Below are positions 52,634 through 61,385 of a stretch of DNA of 64,000 nt, piece after piece (position 1 is the stretch's first letter; every line of letters begins with the position of its first letter). The position numbers were made by a program, and so were the translations under genes. The notes under the pieces are model-generated. The model had not been told where the DNA came from. It did no database searches and saw only the letters and a program-made list of their open reading frames with translations. The DNA lies in the NCBI RefSeq assembly GCF_018881655.1, contig NZ_JACVPX010000009.1, positions 20,726-84,725 on the forward strand. Direction: 5' to 3'. Source of the DNA: Polynucleobacter sp. Tro8-14-1 (GTDB lineage Bacteria; Pseudomonadota; Gammaproteobacteria; Burkholderiales; Burkholderiaceae).

Positions 52634-53052
52634 TTAATACTGTCTCCGTGTTGTTCTTTTCTTGCAAGAAATTATTAATGCAAGAGATGAATCTAACAAT
52701 CGGAAAGCGTATCGTCAAACGCGTTTTTTCTGAATTTATTTTTAATTTATTTATTTAACAAATATCTGTAATCCTGTTTTGAAAAAGTCGTGGGAATTTA
52801 TTTCTTGAGTCGAAGTCTTAATTGATCTACGCGTGTCCACTGCTCTCTTAGCTCTATCAGAATTTACTGACTGGGCTGTAGTGCTTTATTTAATTGGCTT
52901 TTGTTACTTCTATGAATAAATATTTTTTTGTAGTCAAAAATTAATTTGTGTTTATAAAGTGGGTATTGACTTTTGATTGACCACCTAAATTTCATTGACT
53001 ACATTGCAACTCAGTAGCACGCAGATTCACTTACAACAACACACAACAGGAG
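52634..53052. other. AT-rich regulatory region of the element
   Basis: These 419 bases separate the divergent DUF1376 operon (minus) and the alpA-type operon (plus). ATTGAC is repeated at 52965, 52976 and 52994. It is the best candidate for the element's control region and for a replication origin, but no iteron array or recognised origin is visible. Confidence 0.5.
52977..53005 (+). promoter_or_regulatory. Promoter of the small ORF-alpA pair
   Basis: TTGACC (52977-52982), a 17-bp spacer and TACATT (53000-53005). The hexamers closely match the exonuclease-gene promoter at 40706-40734. ATTGAC repeats overlap the -35. Confidence 0.55.
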
Positions 53053-53061
53053 ATGAATTTA

Positions 53062-53190
53062 ATGGTGGCAATTCGGTTATATAGCTTGTATCGCTCTTAT
53101 GGATACACAAAAATGAGTTCTGCAAAAATGGCTTTGCAGGTGTATCGAAAAAATATGAAACGCGCCCGGCATGGGGGTAGCTATGAATAA
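53062..53190 (+). CDS. Small basic protein (42 residues) upstream of alpA
   Basis: The frame reads MVAIRLYSLYRSYGYTKMSS and continues basic to RARHGGSYE. ATG 53062 has AGGAG 9 bp upstream; an ATG at 53053 in the same frame is too close to that site. Its stop codon overlaps the alpA start region by 8 bp, suggesting translational coupling. It may be a small DNA-binding or regulatory protein; I do not recognise a family. Confidence 0.5.
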   Translation: MVAIRLYSLYRSYGYTKMSSAKMALQVYRKNMKRARHGGSYE

Positions 53191-53386
53191 TACGAATCCA
53201 CAAATACCGCCAATAACTCTGATGAGAATTCCGCAAATACTAAAGGTGATGCCAGTTTCGAAATCTAAGTTCTGGCTGATGGTTCAGAAAGGTGAGTTTC
53301 CGAAGCCGACTAAGATAGGAAGATCATCGTTCTGGACGATTGAGCAGGTTCAAGCTTACTTGCGTGAAAGGACGGGCAATTCTTAG
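53183..53386 (+). CDS. AlpA-family regulator/excisionase-like protein
   Basis: This is a 67-residue winged-helix protein of the AlpA/MerR-like type: LMRIPQILKVMPVSKSKFWL, MVQKGEFPKPTKIGRSSFWT, IEQVQAYL. AlpA proteins control integrase expression and excision in P4-like elements and phage satellites. I prefer ATG 53183 (MNNTNPQIPP) with GGGGGTAG before it; ATG 53171 in the same frame lies within that site. The only other regulators seen in the element are the winged-helix proteins. Confidence 0.85.
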   Translation: MNNTNPQIPPITLMRIPQILKVMPVSKSKFWLMVQKGEFPKPTKIGRSSFWTIEQVQAYLRERTGNS

Positions 53387-53416
53387 GATTGGATGGCCCC
53401 TGAGGATTCTTGGGGG

Positions 53417-55150
53417 TTAAGCTAGCGCTTGTGAAACAAGGGTATCAGCGATTTTTCTCTGCAACTCACCAGCCTTGCTGTTTTGATCCTGTAGTGCAGA
53501 GCACATTTCAAGCAGTTCGTCTACTTTTGAAACTATTTCAAGTTGCTCCTCTATTGGGGGCATAGGCATCCAGGTTGCACGAATAATATCAATATTCAAA
53601 TTTGGTTGCCCCTGTCCTTGCGCTGCTATATTTAAGAACCAATCTGATAGATGGGTTAAATATAAGTGTAGGTACTCATCAGATACGAATTTACTTAAAT
53701 TAATAAACGCTGCTATACCGTCATTGAAGGTAGTTTCAAAATCACAGATTGCAGAGATCCCAAGCGTTGCCCCACTGTTTGTAAGCAATACTGTCCTCCC
53801 CTTTACCAGCCTTGTTTTGTGTAGCCCAGCCTCCTTGATCGAAGACGTCCACCCCTCTACCATTTTTCCAGAAGATCGCGTTATATCCCCAACTTTCAGG
53901 AAAGGAATCGAGCCATTATAAAAACGGGGATCTCCCGCCGGCCTTGGAGAACCACCTCGAACTACCTCGGCAATTTCCCCTAATCGAACCCAGCACCACC
54001 CGCTAGAAATAGGCATTTTAAGAGACTCAAGGCCATCAAATTCAATAAACTGATCTTTTTCCTTTAATGTGCCCTTAGAAATTAGCAGAACCCGTTCGGA
54101 GCGCATCTCGTTATACAGACTTTTTGAATTACCATTATCAGAATCACTGCAAGTTAATCGACCGCTGATGCCTAGCTCCAAAATTACCTTCTTGAGGGCT
54201 CTAATTCCAAATTCAGCATTAAATAGTTGATTAAAACCTTTCTCAAGCAGATTATTCTTAGAGGATTTAATTAGATCATGCAGAAATGATTTGACCAATA
54301 CTTCATATGAGGCAGAAAGAGCCATAGACGACTTTTCAATTTGGTCACATAACTTCATGAGCTCATCCACCTTTTCCAATATTCTGACTTGTTCATTTTG
54401 GGGTGGAAGCGCAACAGGTGTTTCAATAATCTTTTCGCGAGATATATTTGGCTGAGCGCCACCTGTGCCTTGACTAATAAAGTTAGATCTCATAGCTTTA
54501 AGCAGAAGCAAAAGATACTTATTCGAGATTCCTGGATAAGGGCTGCATGCGCAGACTGCCTGATTTGTAGTCCCACTAACATCTAGTATCGACGCCTTAC
54601 CAATAGTTGCGCCATACATAGCTAATAGAACGTCTCCGGCTCTATTCATCCGGAGGGAACATTCTTCCATTGCTAGCTTAGAAACAGTTTCTTCAGAAAC
54701 GCTAATTAAATCATCAGATAACTCACCAGACTTAAACCAAGGGATTCCGCCTCCATAATAGGCAGAAATACTTCGTAGTGGGGTTGCTCCAGCACCCCAG
54801 TCACCTAGTTCGCCAAGCCTTATCCATTCCCACCCATTAGGCAAAAAGAATGTCCGTTCATTTTCGGCAACCTTGTCATAGGATTTCTGCTTTCGAACTA
54901 GCCCGTGAGATATTGATTCATTCACATATTGAGTAATTTGATTTAGTAACTCAGATGCGGGCTCATCAGCCGGGGATTGTTCAAGCAACTTCCCTCTAAT
55001 TGCTAATTGAAAAATTAGCGCCCTTAATTTACTGATCCCATAGATGCTGCTTGAAGCATCTGAAGACCGACCTCGTCCTGATTTTTTTTCTACATTTGCA
55101 GTGGTCCATACATTCATTTGCTTTATTAGCAATTGTTGAGTGGAGTTCAT
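53417..55150 (-). CDS. hsdS: Type I restriction-modification specificity subunit HsdS
   Basis: This 577-residue protein has two target-recognition domains, each beginning with a WxRLGE motif (LPNGWEWIRLGELGDWGAGA; SSGWCWVRLGEIAEVVRGGS). Each is followed by PPxxEQxxI(V/L)xKVDEL and a helical spacer (PPQNEQVRILEKVDELMKLC; PPIEEQLEIVSKVDELLEMC). The two halves would recognise the two parts of a bipartite target. Its start overlaps the hsdM stop by one base. It is the last gene of the hsdR-hsdM-hsdS unit. Confidence 0.94.
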   Translation of the reverse strand: MNSTQQLLIKQMNVWTTANVEKKSGRGRSSDASSSIYGISKLRALIFQLAIRGKLLEQSPADEPASELLNQITQYVNESISHGLVRKQKSYDKVAENERTFFLPNGWEWIRLGELGDWGAGATPLRSISAYYGGGIPWFKSGELSDDLISVSEETVSKLAMEECSLRMNRAGDVLLAMYGATIGKASILDVSGTTNQAVCACSPYPGISNKYLLLLLKAMRSNFISQGTGGAQPNISREKIIETPVALPPQNEQVRILEKVDELMKLCDQIEKSSMALSASYEVLVKSFLHDLIKSSKNNLLEKGFNQLFNAEFGIRALKKVILELGISGRLTCSDSDNGNSKSLYNEMRSERVLLISKGTLKEKDQFIEFDGLESLKMPISSGWCWVRLGEIAEVVRGGSPRPAGDPRFYNGSIPFLKVGDITRSSGKMVEGWTSSIKEAGLHKTRLVKGRTVLLTNSGATLGISAICDFETTFNDGIAAFINLSKFVSDEYLHLYLTHLSDWFLNIAAQGQGQPNLNIDIIRATWMPMPPIEEQLEIVSKVDELLEMCSALQDQNSKAGELQRKIADTLVSQALA

Positions 55151-56622
55151 TAGTTATTACCTCGTTGCAACGCCTCACCAAGAATCAACTGAAGTTGAGC
55201 TCTTAAAATTGCAATATCTTCCTGTAAAAGATTATATTGAGCCAATAATGCTTCCGGATCTTGGGTTTCATGATGACTAATGTGAGGATTTTTTATATCA
55301 AGGTTGTAATTTCTAGCCTTAATGTCAGCAATACTTAACTTCCAAGCATATTCGCTTTTTTTACGAGCCCCAAAACCATTACTTTCATTACCCCACCATT
55401 CTTTTTCAGCCTCAAATTCTTCAATCTTCATTGGCTTGGTCTTGTTATAACTCTTCACGCCATCTGGGTAAGGGTGTTCATAGAACCAAATTTCCTCAGT
55501 TGGACCGGCCTTTGTAAAGAACAGAAGATTTGTATTGATTGTTGTATATGGGGAAAATACTCCCTTAGGTAATCGCACAATAGTATGAAGATTGCAATCT
55601 TCCAAAAGTTTTTCTTTGATACGTGTTTTTATACCATCACCAAATAGAAGGCTATCGGGCAGGACTACAGCGGCGCGCCCACCTGGCTTAAGCATTTGCA
55701 TAATAAGAATTAGAAAAAGGTCTGCAGTTTCCCTTGTTCTAAAGGCTGCCGGGAAGTTGGTTTCTATCCCATCCTCTTCCATGCCGCCAAAAGGTGGATT
55801 GGTTACAACCACATCCACTCGCTCTGATGGGCCCCAACTGATTAGTGGTCTTGCCAAGGTGTTGTCGTGGCGGATGTTGCTTGGAACATCAATACCATGA
55901 AGAATCATGTTAGTTGTACAGAGTAAGTGCGGCATTGGTTTTTTCTCAATGCCGAAGATGCTGCCTTGAAGTTGTGCTTCGTCTTCTAATGTTTTGACAT
56001 CTTGTTTTCTGATATGTTCAATTGAGCATGATAAGAATCCACCCGTTCCGCAGGCTGGGTCCATTACCTTTTCACCAAGACGCGGATTAACCATCTGCAC
56101 CATGAATTCAGTTACGGCTCTTGGGGTATAGAACTCGCCTGCATTACCTGCTGCTTGCAAATCCCTAAGGAGTTGCTCATACATGTCTCCAAAGAGATGA
56201 CGCTCTTGGGCTTTGTTGAAATCAACGCCCTCTTGAATCTTATTGATTACCTGGCGAATCAACTGCCCGGACTTCATATAGTTATAAGCATCCTCAAATA
56301 CCGAGCGAATAACGTAAGCGCGCTGATCACCGCCTTTGGCCTCTAGGTTTTGAAGTGCTGGAAATAGATCGTTATCTAAGAACTGCTTTAGCTCATCGCC
56401 GGTCATGCCCTCAGCATTAGCCGCCCAATTTCTCCAGCGATACTTTTCAGGGAGCGGAGACTTGTATTTATCCTGAAGCAATTCCCACTCGCTCTCACGA
56501 TCATCAAAGATCTTTAGGAAGAGCATCCACACTAATTGACTCAAACGCTGGGCATCACCATCAACACCTACGTCTTTGCGCATGATGTCTTGAATTGATT
56601 TAATAGTTGAACTAATACTCAT
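55150..56622 (-). CDS. hsdM: Type I restriction-modification methyltransferase HsdM
   Basis: This 490-residue N6-adenine methyltransferase has an N-terminal HsdM_N region (SQLVWMLFLKIFDDRESEWE), the AdoMet motif VMDPACGTGGFL and the catalytic motif VVTNPPFGG. It also has GEFYTPRAVTEFMVQMVNP and the C-terminal NLDIKNPH region. It forms the M2S1 enzyme with HsdS and supports cleavage with HsdR. Confidence 0.95.
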   Translation of the reverse strand: MSISSTIKSIQDIMRKDVGVDGDAQRLSQLVWMLFLKIFDDRESEWELLQDKYKSPLPEKYRWRNWAANAEGMTGDELKQFLDNDLFPALQNLEAKGGDQRAYVIRSVFEDAYNYMKSGQLIRQVINKIQEGVDFNKAQERHLFGDMYEQLLRDLQAAGNAGEFYTPRAVTEFMVQMVNPRLGEKVMDPACGTGGFLSCSIEHIRKQDVKTLEDEAQLQGSIFGIEKKPMPHLLCTTNMILHGIDVPSNIRHDNTLARPLISWGPSERVDVVVTNPPFGGMEEDGIETNFPAAFRTRETADLFLILIMQMLKPGGRAAVVLPDSLLFGDGIKTRIKEKLLEDCNLHTIVRLPKGVFSPYTTINTNLLFFTKAGPTEEIWFYEHPYPDGVKSYNKTKPMKIEEFEAEKEWWGNESNGFGARKKSEYAWKLSIADIKARNYNLDIKNPHISHHETQDPEALLAQYNLLQEDIAILRAQLQLILGEALQRGNN

Positions 56623-56661
56623 AAGTGGTAATGCCTATCTATTGGGGTGTTGCCATGAATT

Positions 56662-59004
56662 TTAGGCGTAGAGCTGGTTTTCTAGCTCATGCAATGCAGC
56701 TATATAGCCCGGCTTACCGCCAAAGGCTGATACAAGTTCGCTAGCTGTGCCCATTTTACTAAATGGGTCTAGGGTCAGAATTTTAATATCATCGATATTC
56801 TCGATACCGGTATCTGCGTATTTTTCAAGTAAGGCCTCGAGAACCTTACGAGCCTGTTCGCCATACTTGGTGAAGTAATTACGCTTTTTGACTTGATCTG
56901 CACGCTCCCTACGAGTGAGTGCAGGCTGATCAAACGCTACATGGCAAATTAAATCAAAAGCATCGCAGTCTTTATTAACTTCGATCGCCAATGCCTCTAG
57001 TAAAAGGCCATGCTCTTCCAGCTCCTTAATAACAGCAGCCTTACGCTCAGCGGAAGTCCATCTCTTTAGAAATTGATCTAGCGTTGAGTAGTCTTTTCGT
57101 ACTGCTTTACGGGTGTAGTCCTTTAAGGACTCTGTAATCAACTTACCTTCGGGTCCGTAATACTGAACCCGCTCGGCAATAACCTGAACCTCTACATCAC
57201 CCACAATGTATTTAGCTCTCACACCCTCTGGTCCAGGAGGAAAGCCAGGGGGTTCCGGAGGAACGGGCGGCTCAACTCCGGGAGGCGTTGGCGGCTCCAC
57301 CGGAGGAACCGGGGGGTCATCAACCCCAGGCTCATAGATAACAATTGGCGGACCATCAAATGCCTCATCAGCAAAAAGCTCGGTAGCCTTTTTAAAGTCC
57401 ATGATGGTGAACCAGTACTTGTCGTAATCTTCGTTAATGCGGGTACCACGCCCAATCATCTGCTTGAACTCAGTCATGGACTTGATATGTTGATCAAGCA
57501 CTACTAATTTACAGGTCTGAGCATCTACACCAGTAGTCATTAGCTTAGAGGTTGTAGCAATTACTGGGTAACGTTCTTCTGGGTTAATGAAGTTATCAAG
57601 CTCAGCCTTGCCCTCTTGCTCATCACCGGTAATACGCATGACGTACTTGCGATTTTCTTTGACTCGCTCTGGATTTAGATTAACCAAGGCTTGACGCATG
57701 CGCTCTGCGTGATCAATGTCATCACAAAATACGATAGTCTTAGCAAATGGATCAGTAGCCGTTAAGAACTCAGTGATTTTCTTTGCAACTAGCTCTGTAC
57801 GCTTTTCTAAGACCAGGGTTCGATCCATGTCGTTCTGGTTGTAGATGCGATCCTCGATTAATTGACCACGTTTATCTACTTGTCCAGCACTGGGTCTCCA
57901 GCCTTGGAGATCCCTATCTATATCAATCCGGATTACTTTATACGGAGCAAGGAAACCATCTTCAATACCCTGCTTTAGTGAGTAGCTGTAAACAGGGTCA
58001 CCAAAATAAGTAATGCTTGATATTTCTTTGGTTTCTTTTGGTGTAGCTGTTAAGCCAATGTGTGTGGCAGAGGAAAAGTAATCCAAGATCTCACGCCAAG
58101 CTGAATCTTCAGAGGCGCTGCCGCGATGACACTCATCAATCACGATCAAATCAAAGAAGTCTGGTGAGAACTGCTTATAAATATTCTTTTCTTCATCGTT
58201 ACCAGTAACAGCCTGGTAAAGGGATAAGTAAATTTCGTAGCTCTTATCAATCTGACGCTTGCTGATCTTAGTCATTGCAGCGCCAAATGGCTTGAAGTCA
58301 TTATTCTTGGTTTGATCCACAAGGATATTGCGATCAGCTAAAAATAAAATGCGCTTCTTGGTTCCAGACTTCCATAAGCGCCAGATGATCTGAAAAGCTG
58401 TGTATGTCTTCCCGGTACCCGTAGCCATTACCAGCAGAATACGATTGGCACCATTGGCTACAGCTTCGATTGTTCTATTGACTGCATTGACTTGGTAATA
58501 CCTTGGAGCGCGCCCAGTGCCATCGTCGTAATAAGGCATTTCTACGGTATTTTTTGCCTCAGGGGTATCAACACCCTTCCATCTGCAATAACGCGCCCAT
58601 AGCTCTTCTGGCGACGGGAATGCGTCCAAAGAAAGCTCTTGCTCTACCTTATCCGCCTGGCCAGTTCGATCATGCATTAAGAATGCATCGCCATTTGAGC
58701 TAAAGACAAAAGGAACATCCAGCGTTTCCGCGTAATCAAGTGCTTGCTGCATTCCCGCGCCAACACTGAGGTTGTTTTCTTTAGCCTCGATTACGGCGAT
58801 GGGAATATTAGATTTGTAATACAGGACATAATCTGCGCGCTTTTGCTGTCCGCGGGTATGTAATTTGCCGCGAACAATAATGCGGCCTTTAGTAAAACTT
58901 AATTCCTCGCGAATTTGGGTGTGCAAATCCCAACCTGCGCCAAGAATGGCTGGCGTAATGAATTTCGTACAAATATCTCGTTCGCTAAGGGATTTCTTGC
59001 TCAT
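56662..59004 (-). CDS. hsdR: Type I restriction endonuclease subunit HsdR
   Basis: This 780-residue protein has an N-terminal PD-(D/E)xK nuclease domain ([23 protein letters not shown]) and a superfamily 2 helicase/translocase (motif [14 protein letters not shown]; motif [11 protein letters not shown]; motif [13 protein letters not shown]; motif [11 protein letters not shown]). A Pro/Glu/Val-rich linker (about 560-593) leads to a C-terminal EcoEI-type domain. It is the first gene of the hsd unit; a 39-bp gap separates it from hsdM. Confidence 0.94.
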   Translation of the reverse strand: MSKKSLSERDICTKFITPAILGAGWDLHTQIREELSFTKGRIIVRGKLHTRGQQKRADYVLYYKSNIPIAVIEAKENNLSVGAGMQQALDYAETLDVPFVFSSNGDAFLMHDRTGQADKVEQELSLDAFPSPEELWARYCRWKGVDTPEAKNTVEMPYYDDGTGRAPRYYQVNAVNRTIEAVANGANRILLVMATGTGKTYTAFQIIWRLWKSGTKKRILFLADRNILVDQTKNNDFKPFGAAMTKISKRQIDKSYEIYLSLYQAVTGNDEEKNIYKQFSPDFFDLIVIDECHRGSASEDSAWREILDYFSSATHIGLTATPKETKEISSITYFGDPVYSYSLKQGIEDGFLAPYKVIRIDIDRDLQGWRPSAGQVDKRGQLIEDRIYNQNDMDRTLVLEKRTELVAKKITEFLTATDPFAKTIVFCDDIDHAERMRQALVNLNPERVKENRKYVMRITGDEQEGKAELDNFINPEERYPVIATTSKLMTTGVDAQTCKLVVLDQHIKSMTEFKQMIGRGTRINEDYDKYWFTIMDFKKATELFADEAFDGPPIVIYEPGVDDPPVPPVEPPTPPGVEPPVPPEPPGFPPGPEGVRAKYIVGDVEVQVIAERVQYYGPEGKLITESLKDYTRKAVRKDYSTLDQFLKRWTSAERKAAVIKELEEHGLLLEALAIEVNKDCDAFDLICHVAFDQPALTRRERADQVKKRNYFTKYGEQARKVLEALLEKYADTGIENIDDIKILTLDPFSKMGTASELVSAFGGKPGYIAALHELENQLYA

Positions 59005-59146
59005 TCAATAATGCCAAAAGTTATATATATCCCTTAATAATATAAGGAAATCAGTCATTTAATGGCATTTTTAGGGTTTGCATACCAGGCTCACTATCTG
59101 AGCCTTTATAGGCATACACTTAAACTGACGCAACAGGGGAAAGTTA

Positions 59147-59449
59147 ATGAAATATCAATTTTGTTTGGTCGCACTGCTCATTTCGGGGTTTGCCAATAGT
59201 CAGGCTATTTATGGCCCTAACGGTGAATACAAAGGCTATATACAAACCTCTCCCAATGGAGTGTCTAACTCTTACAGTGCTACTGGGGCATTCCAGGGAT
59301 CAGCTCAAGCACAAGGTAATCAAACAAATTTCTATGGGCCTCAGGGTCAATATCAAGGAAATATCCAAGCGCCGATTACTACCCCGCCAAACACAACAAT
59401 TGGAACACCCCCACAGGTGAATCAAGTACCCAGCATTAAAGGCTGGTAG
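59147..59449 (+). CDS. Small exported repeat protein
   Basis: This 100-residue protein has a signal peptide (MKYQFCLVALLISGFANSQA). Three imperfect repeats of the form YGPxGxYxGxIQ follow (IYGPNGEYKGYIQ, YSATGAFQGSAQ, FYGPQGQYQGNIQ), and a Pro/Thr-rich end. A GGGGAAAG stretch precedes the ATG. It is likely periplasmic or surface; function unknown. It is convergent with the PIN-domain gene. Confidence 0.7.
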   Translation: MKYQFCLVALLISGFANSQAIYGPNGEYKGYIQTSPNGVSNSYSATGAFQGSAQAQGNQTNFYGPQGQYQGNIQAPITTPPNTTIGTPPQVNQVPSIKGW

Positions 59450-59463
59450 TAAAAAAGTTATGC

Positions 59464-60447
59464 CTAAACGGCATCTTCGTTACGCGCCTTTAACACCTCA
59501 GCAATCATAGCCTCAAGAGGAACGGCATCAATTTGTATTGCGACGTTCTTTATTTGACCTAGTAATTTCTTGGCAAATTCAAATACATCTTCATCACCTA
59601 AAATCCAATTGACTTGCTGATTCTCAATAAAAGCATTCACAAGCCTAAGCTGCTCATTTTCATTGAATTCATCATATTTATTTAGCTTTGCAATAGCAGC
59701 ATGAGTAGCGGAAAAATTATACGAAGACTCCAACTTCATGATTGCATCTTTCTTATCAATCTCATCTGAAAGTTTTATATCCGGAAAGTATTCTTTAAGC
59801 AGCTCAGGCAACCCCTTGAACAATCTTATTTCTGATCGTTTGCTAGCCTCCCACTCTCTCTGAAGGAAGTCCTTTAAGACTCCCGGGGTAAGTACTGACT
59901 CAAAGTCACCATCCCCACTAACAATATTTAAATCCTCCAAATCAGGCACAGAAACTATCAACCATTCCCAATTTATTGCATCACCCAGACTATCCTTTTT
60001 TCCCGGTGGATTTCCAATTTGTTGTCGGACTCTGGCTTTTACAAAAATTTCTTGATCTAAAGCTTCATCTTTAAATTGATCGAATAGGACCTCAATAAGC
60101 TCATCAGCTTTCAATCTATTCTCAACTGCCTGCAAAGTTACATCTGCTTTAATATCCTTTACCAGCTGATTGAAGGTTTCCTGAAGGCTTCTCAACTCAG
60201 GAATCCGATCATGTGTTTTTGCCATATTCGGCAAAGATGAGGATGCCTTACTTTTTTCAAATAATTCAATCGACTCTTTTACAACCCTCTCGCGATTGCG
60301 ATAAAACTCATCCTTAACTTGCCTGGGCAAATAAATTTTTATTTGAGCTGTCTGATGAAGTTTTATTATTTTTTTTAACTCATCCAAGTCGGGTCCAGAT
60401 AAGTGATATAAATCCAGCAAAATATTCGTATCGATAAAGATATTCAT
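59464..60447 (-). CDS. PIN-domain ribonuclease-like protein (DUF4935 type)
   Basis: This 327-residue protein begins with a PIN domain: MNIFIDTNILLDLYHLSGPD (first acidic residue Asp6), the central KDSLGDAINWEWL and the later NIVSGDGDFESVL. A helical insertion separates the motifs, as in DUF4935 proteins. The C-terminal third is helical and has no motif I know. PIN proteins of this kind are often in defence islands; there is no adjacent VapB-like antitoxin. Confidence 0.8.
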   Translation of the reverse strand: MNIFIDTNILLDLYHLSGPDLDELKKIIKLHQTAQIKIYLPRQVKDEFYRNRERVVKESIELFEKSKASSSLPNMAKTHDRIPELRSLQETFNQLVKDIKADVTLQAVENRLKADELIEVLFDQFKDEALDQEIFVKARVRQQIGNPPGKKDSLGDAINWEWLIVSVPDLEDLNIVSGDGDFESVLTPGVLKDFLQREWEASKRSEIRLFKGLPELLKEYFPDIKLSDEIDKKDAIMKLESSYNFSATHAAIAKLNKYDEFNENEQLRLVNAFIENQQVNWILGDEDVFEFAKKLLGQIKNVAIQIDAVPLEAMIAEVLKARNEDAV

Positions 60448-60474
60448 GCGTACCTTGGCTAGGAATGAGGGGGG

Positions 60475-60714
60475 TTAATCCCCAATATATGGCTCACGCG
60501 TCCAATGATCGCGCCCCTCCACTTTACCGGTGGAGATCTTGGTTTTACGGTGCGACTCTTCAGACCTTGCAGCCTCTTCAAAGGCTTTTTCCTGAGCCTC
60601 TGCTGCTGCTTTATTTTTTGCCAACTGAGAAGCGGGCACAACGTCTTTGCTCTCAATCATCTGCTTGAGAGTCTTCATTCCCTTGATTTTTCCTGCGTAC
60701 TCTAATTCGTTCAT
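60475..60714 (-). CDS. Small hydrophilic hypothetical protein
   Basis: This 79-residue charged protein (MNELEYAGKIKGMKTLKQMI; AAAEAQEKAFEEAARSEESH; ending EPYIGD) is mostly helical. It precedes the PIN-domain gene in the same direction with a 27-bp gap and could be its operon partner or antitoxin. Overlapping frames on the other strand are less protein-like. Confidence 0.55.
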   Translation of the reverse strand: MNELEYAGKIKGMKTLKQMIESKDVVPASQLAKNKAAAEAQEKAFEEAARSEESHRKTKISTGKVEGRDHWTREPYIGD

Positions 60715-60765
60715 ATATTGATCTTAATCAACCCCGCAAGCTCTGACGAGTTCTAATATAGGACG

Positions 60766-61086
60766 GTGTCCAGCCAATCCTATTTAATGTTCCTAGAAGC
60801 CTCTAACAAGCTTTGGGCTGGCATTACATCTAATCAACGCGAAGTGCTCTTGGCGGTCATTAAGAGAGACTCCAGCAACCCTTATCGAGTCCAGGACATT
60901 ATTGGTATGCGCTCGATTGCATCACAAGCAACCTTACATAAAGCCCTGACCGAGTTAGTTGCCCAAGGCTATTTAGCATTTAAGCCCAGCCCATCTGATA
61001 ACCGAGTCAAATTCGTCGTCTTGGCCAGAAAAGGTGGTGCCTTGGAGGCCCGATTAACAAAAATCCTTAGTCAAGCCTGCGAATAG
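60766..61086 (+). CDS. Winged-helix (MarR-like) DNA-binding protein
   Basis: This protein of up to 106 residues has a winged helix: ITSNQREVLLAVIKRDSSNP, ATLHKALTELVAQGYLAFKP and DNRVKFVVLARKGG. The first codon is a GTG at 60766; ATG 60787 is an alternative and neither has an ideal ribosome site. It lies at the right end of the element and is divergent from the small ORF-PIN pair, so it could control that operon. Confidence 0.65.
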   Translation: MSSQSYLMFLEASNKLWAGITSNQREVLLAVIKRDSSNPYRVQDIIGMRSIASQATLHKALTELVAQGYLAFKPSPSDNRVKFVVLARKGGALEARLTKILSQACE

Positions 61087-61163
61087 GCAATAAATCTCTC
61101 CGTTACACCTTGTTTTGACCGTCCAAATAGATTCGTCCAAAGCCATATTCAGACAATGTTTTG

Positions 61164-61189
61164 GTGGTGGGTAGAGTGGTGGGTAGAGA
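61164..61189. repeat. Right copy of the terminal tandem motif
   Basis: This is the partner of the motif at 34079-34104, located 48 bp inside the right attachment repeat. It differs from the left copy at one base (G for C in the first unit). Confidence 0.7.
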
Positions 61190-61204
61190 GCCCTCAAAAA
61201 GAAA

Positions 61205-61225
61205 GAGCCCCGTGGATAGGGGCTC
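61205..61225 (-). terminator. Terminator after tRNA-Ser, supplied by the element
   Basis: A 7-bp perfect stem GAGCCCC/GGGGCTC is followed on the minus strand by TTTCTTTTT. It lies 12 bp past the tRNA CCA end and inside the element, so the element restores termination for the tRNA it interrupts. Confidence 0.8.
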
Positions 61226-61237
61226 TCAGGGTGCTAC

Positions 61238-61251
61238 TGGCGGAAGAGGCG
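61238..61251. repeat. Right attachment site (attR) inside tRNA-Ser
   Basis: The second copy of the 14-bp repeat forms the CCA end and 3' acceptor strand of the intact tRNA-Ser gene. Confidence 0.85.
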
Positions 61252-61328
61252 GGATTCGAACCCGCGGTAGGCTATTAACCTACGCACGCTTTCCAGGCGT
61301 GTGACTTAAACCGCTCATCCACCCTTCC
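61238..61328 (-). tRNA. tRNA-Ser(GGA)
   Basis: The 91-base gene on the minus strand begins GGAAGGGTGGATGAG and ends CTCTTCC-G-CCA, with an encoded CCA. The acceptor stem pairs (one G-T), the anticodon loop CTGGAAA gives anticodon GGA, there is a long class II variable arm, and the T loop is GTTCGAATC. The element integrated at its 3' end without breaking it. Confidence 0.96.
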
Positions 61329-61385
61329 GGAACCGATGATTATACGATTCCCGAAGGGGTTTGGTCTAAATCTTGATTTAGCTTA

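Larger units (their letters stand above)
33946..61251. mobile_element. 27.3-kb integrated phage-like element in tRNA-Ser(GGA)
   Basis: The element is bounded by a 14-bp direct repeat TGGCGGAAGAGGCG (33946-33959 and 61238-61251). The right copy is the 3' end of an intact tRNA-Ser gene. The integrase gene lies 160 bp inside the left end. The minus-strand backbone is DUF1376, a small ORF, TerS, TerL, portal, scaffold-like protein, capsid, a small ORF, holin and peptidase. Interspersed are defence-type genes (OLD, exonuclease, AbiEi-Fic, Mrr-nSTAND, type I RM, PIN). No tail, baseplate or tail-fibre gene is recognisable, and there is no early lysis-lysogeny repressor of the CI type; the only regulators seen are AlpA-like and winged-helix proteins. 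A degenerate prophage and a capsid-encoding satellite are both possible. Confidence 0.9.
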
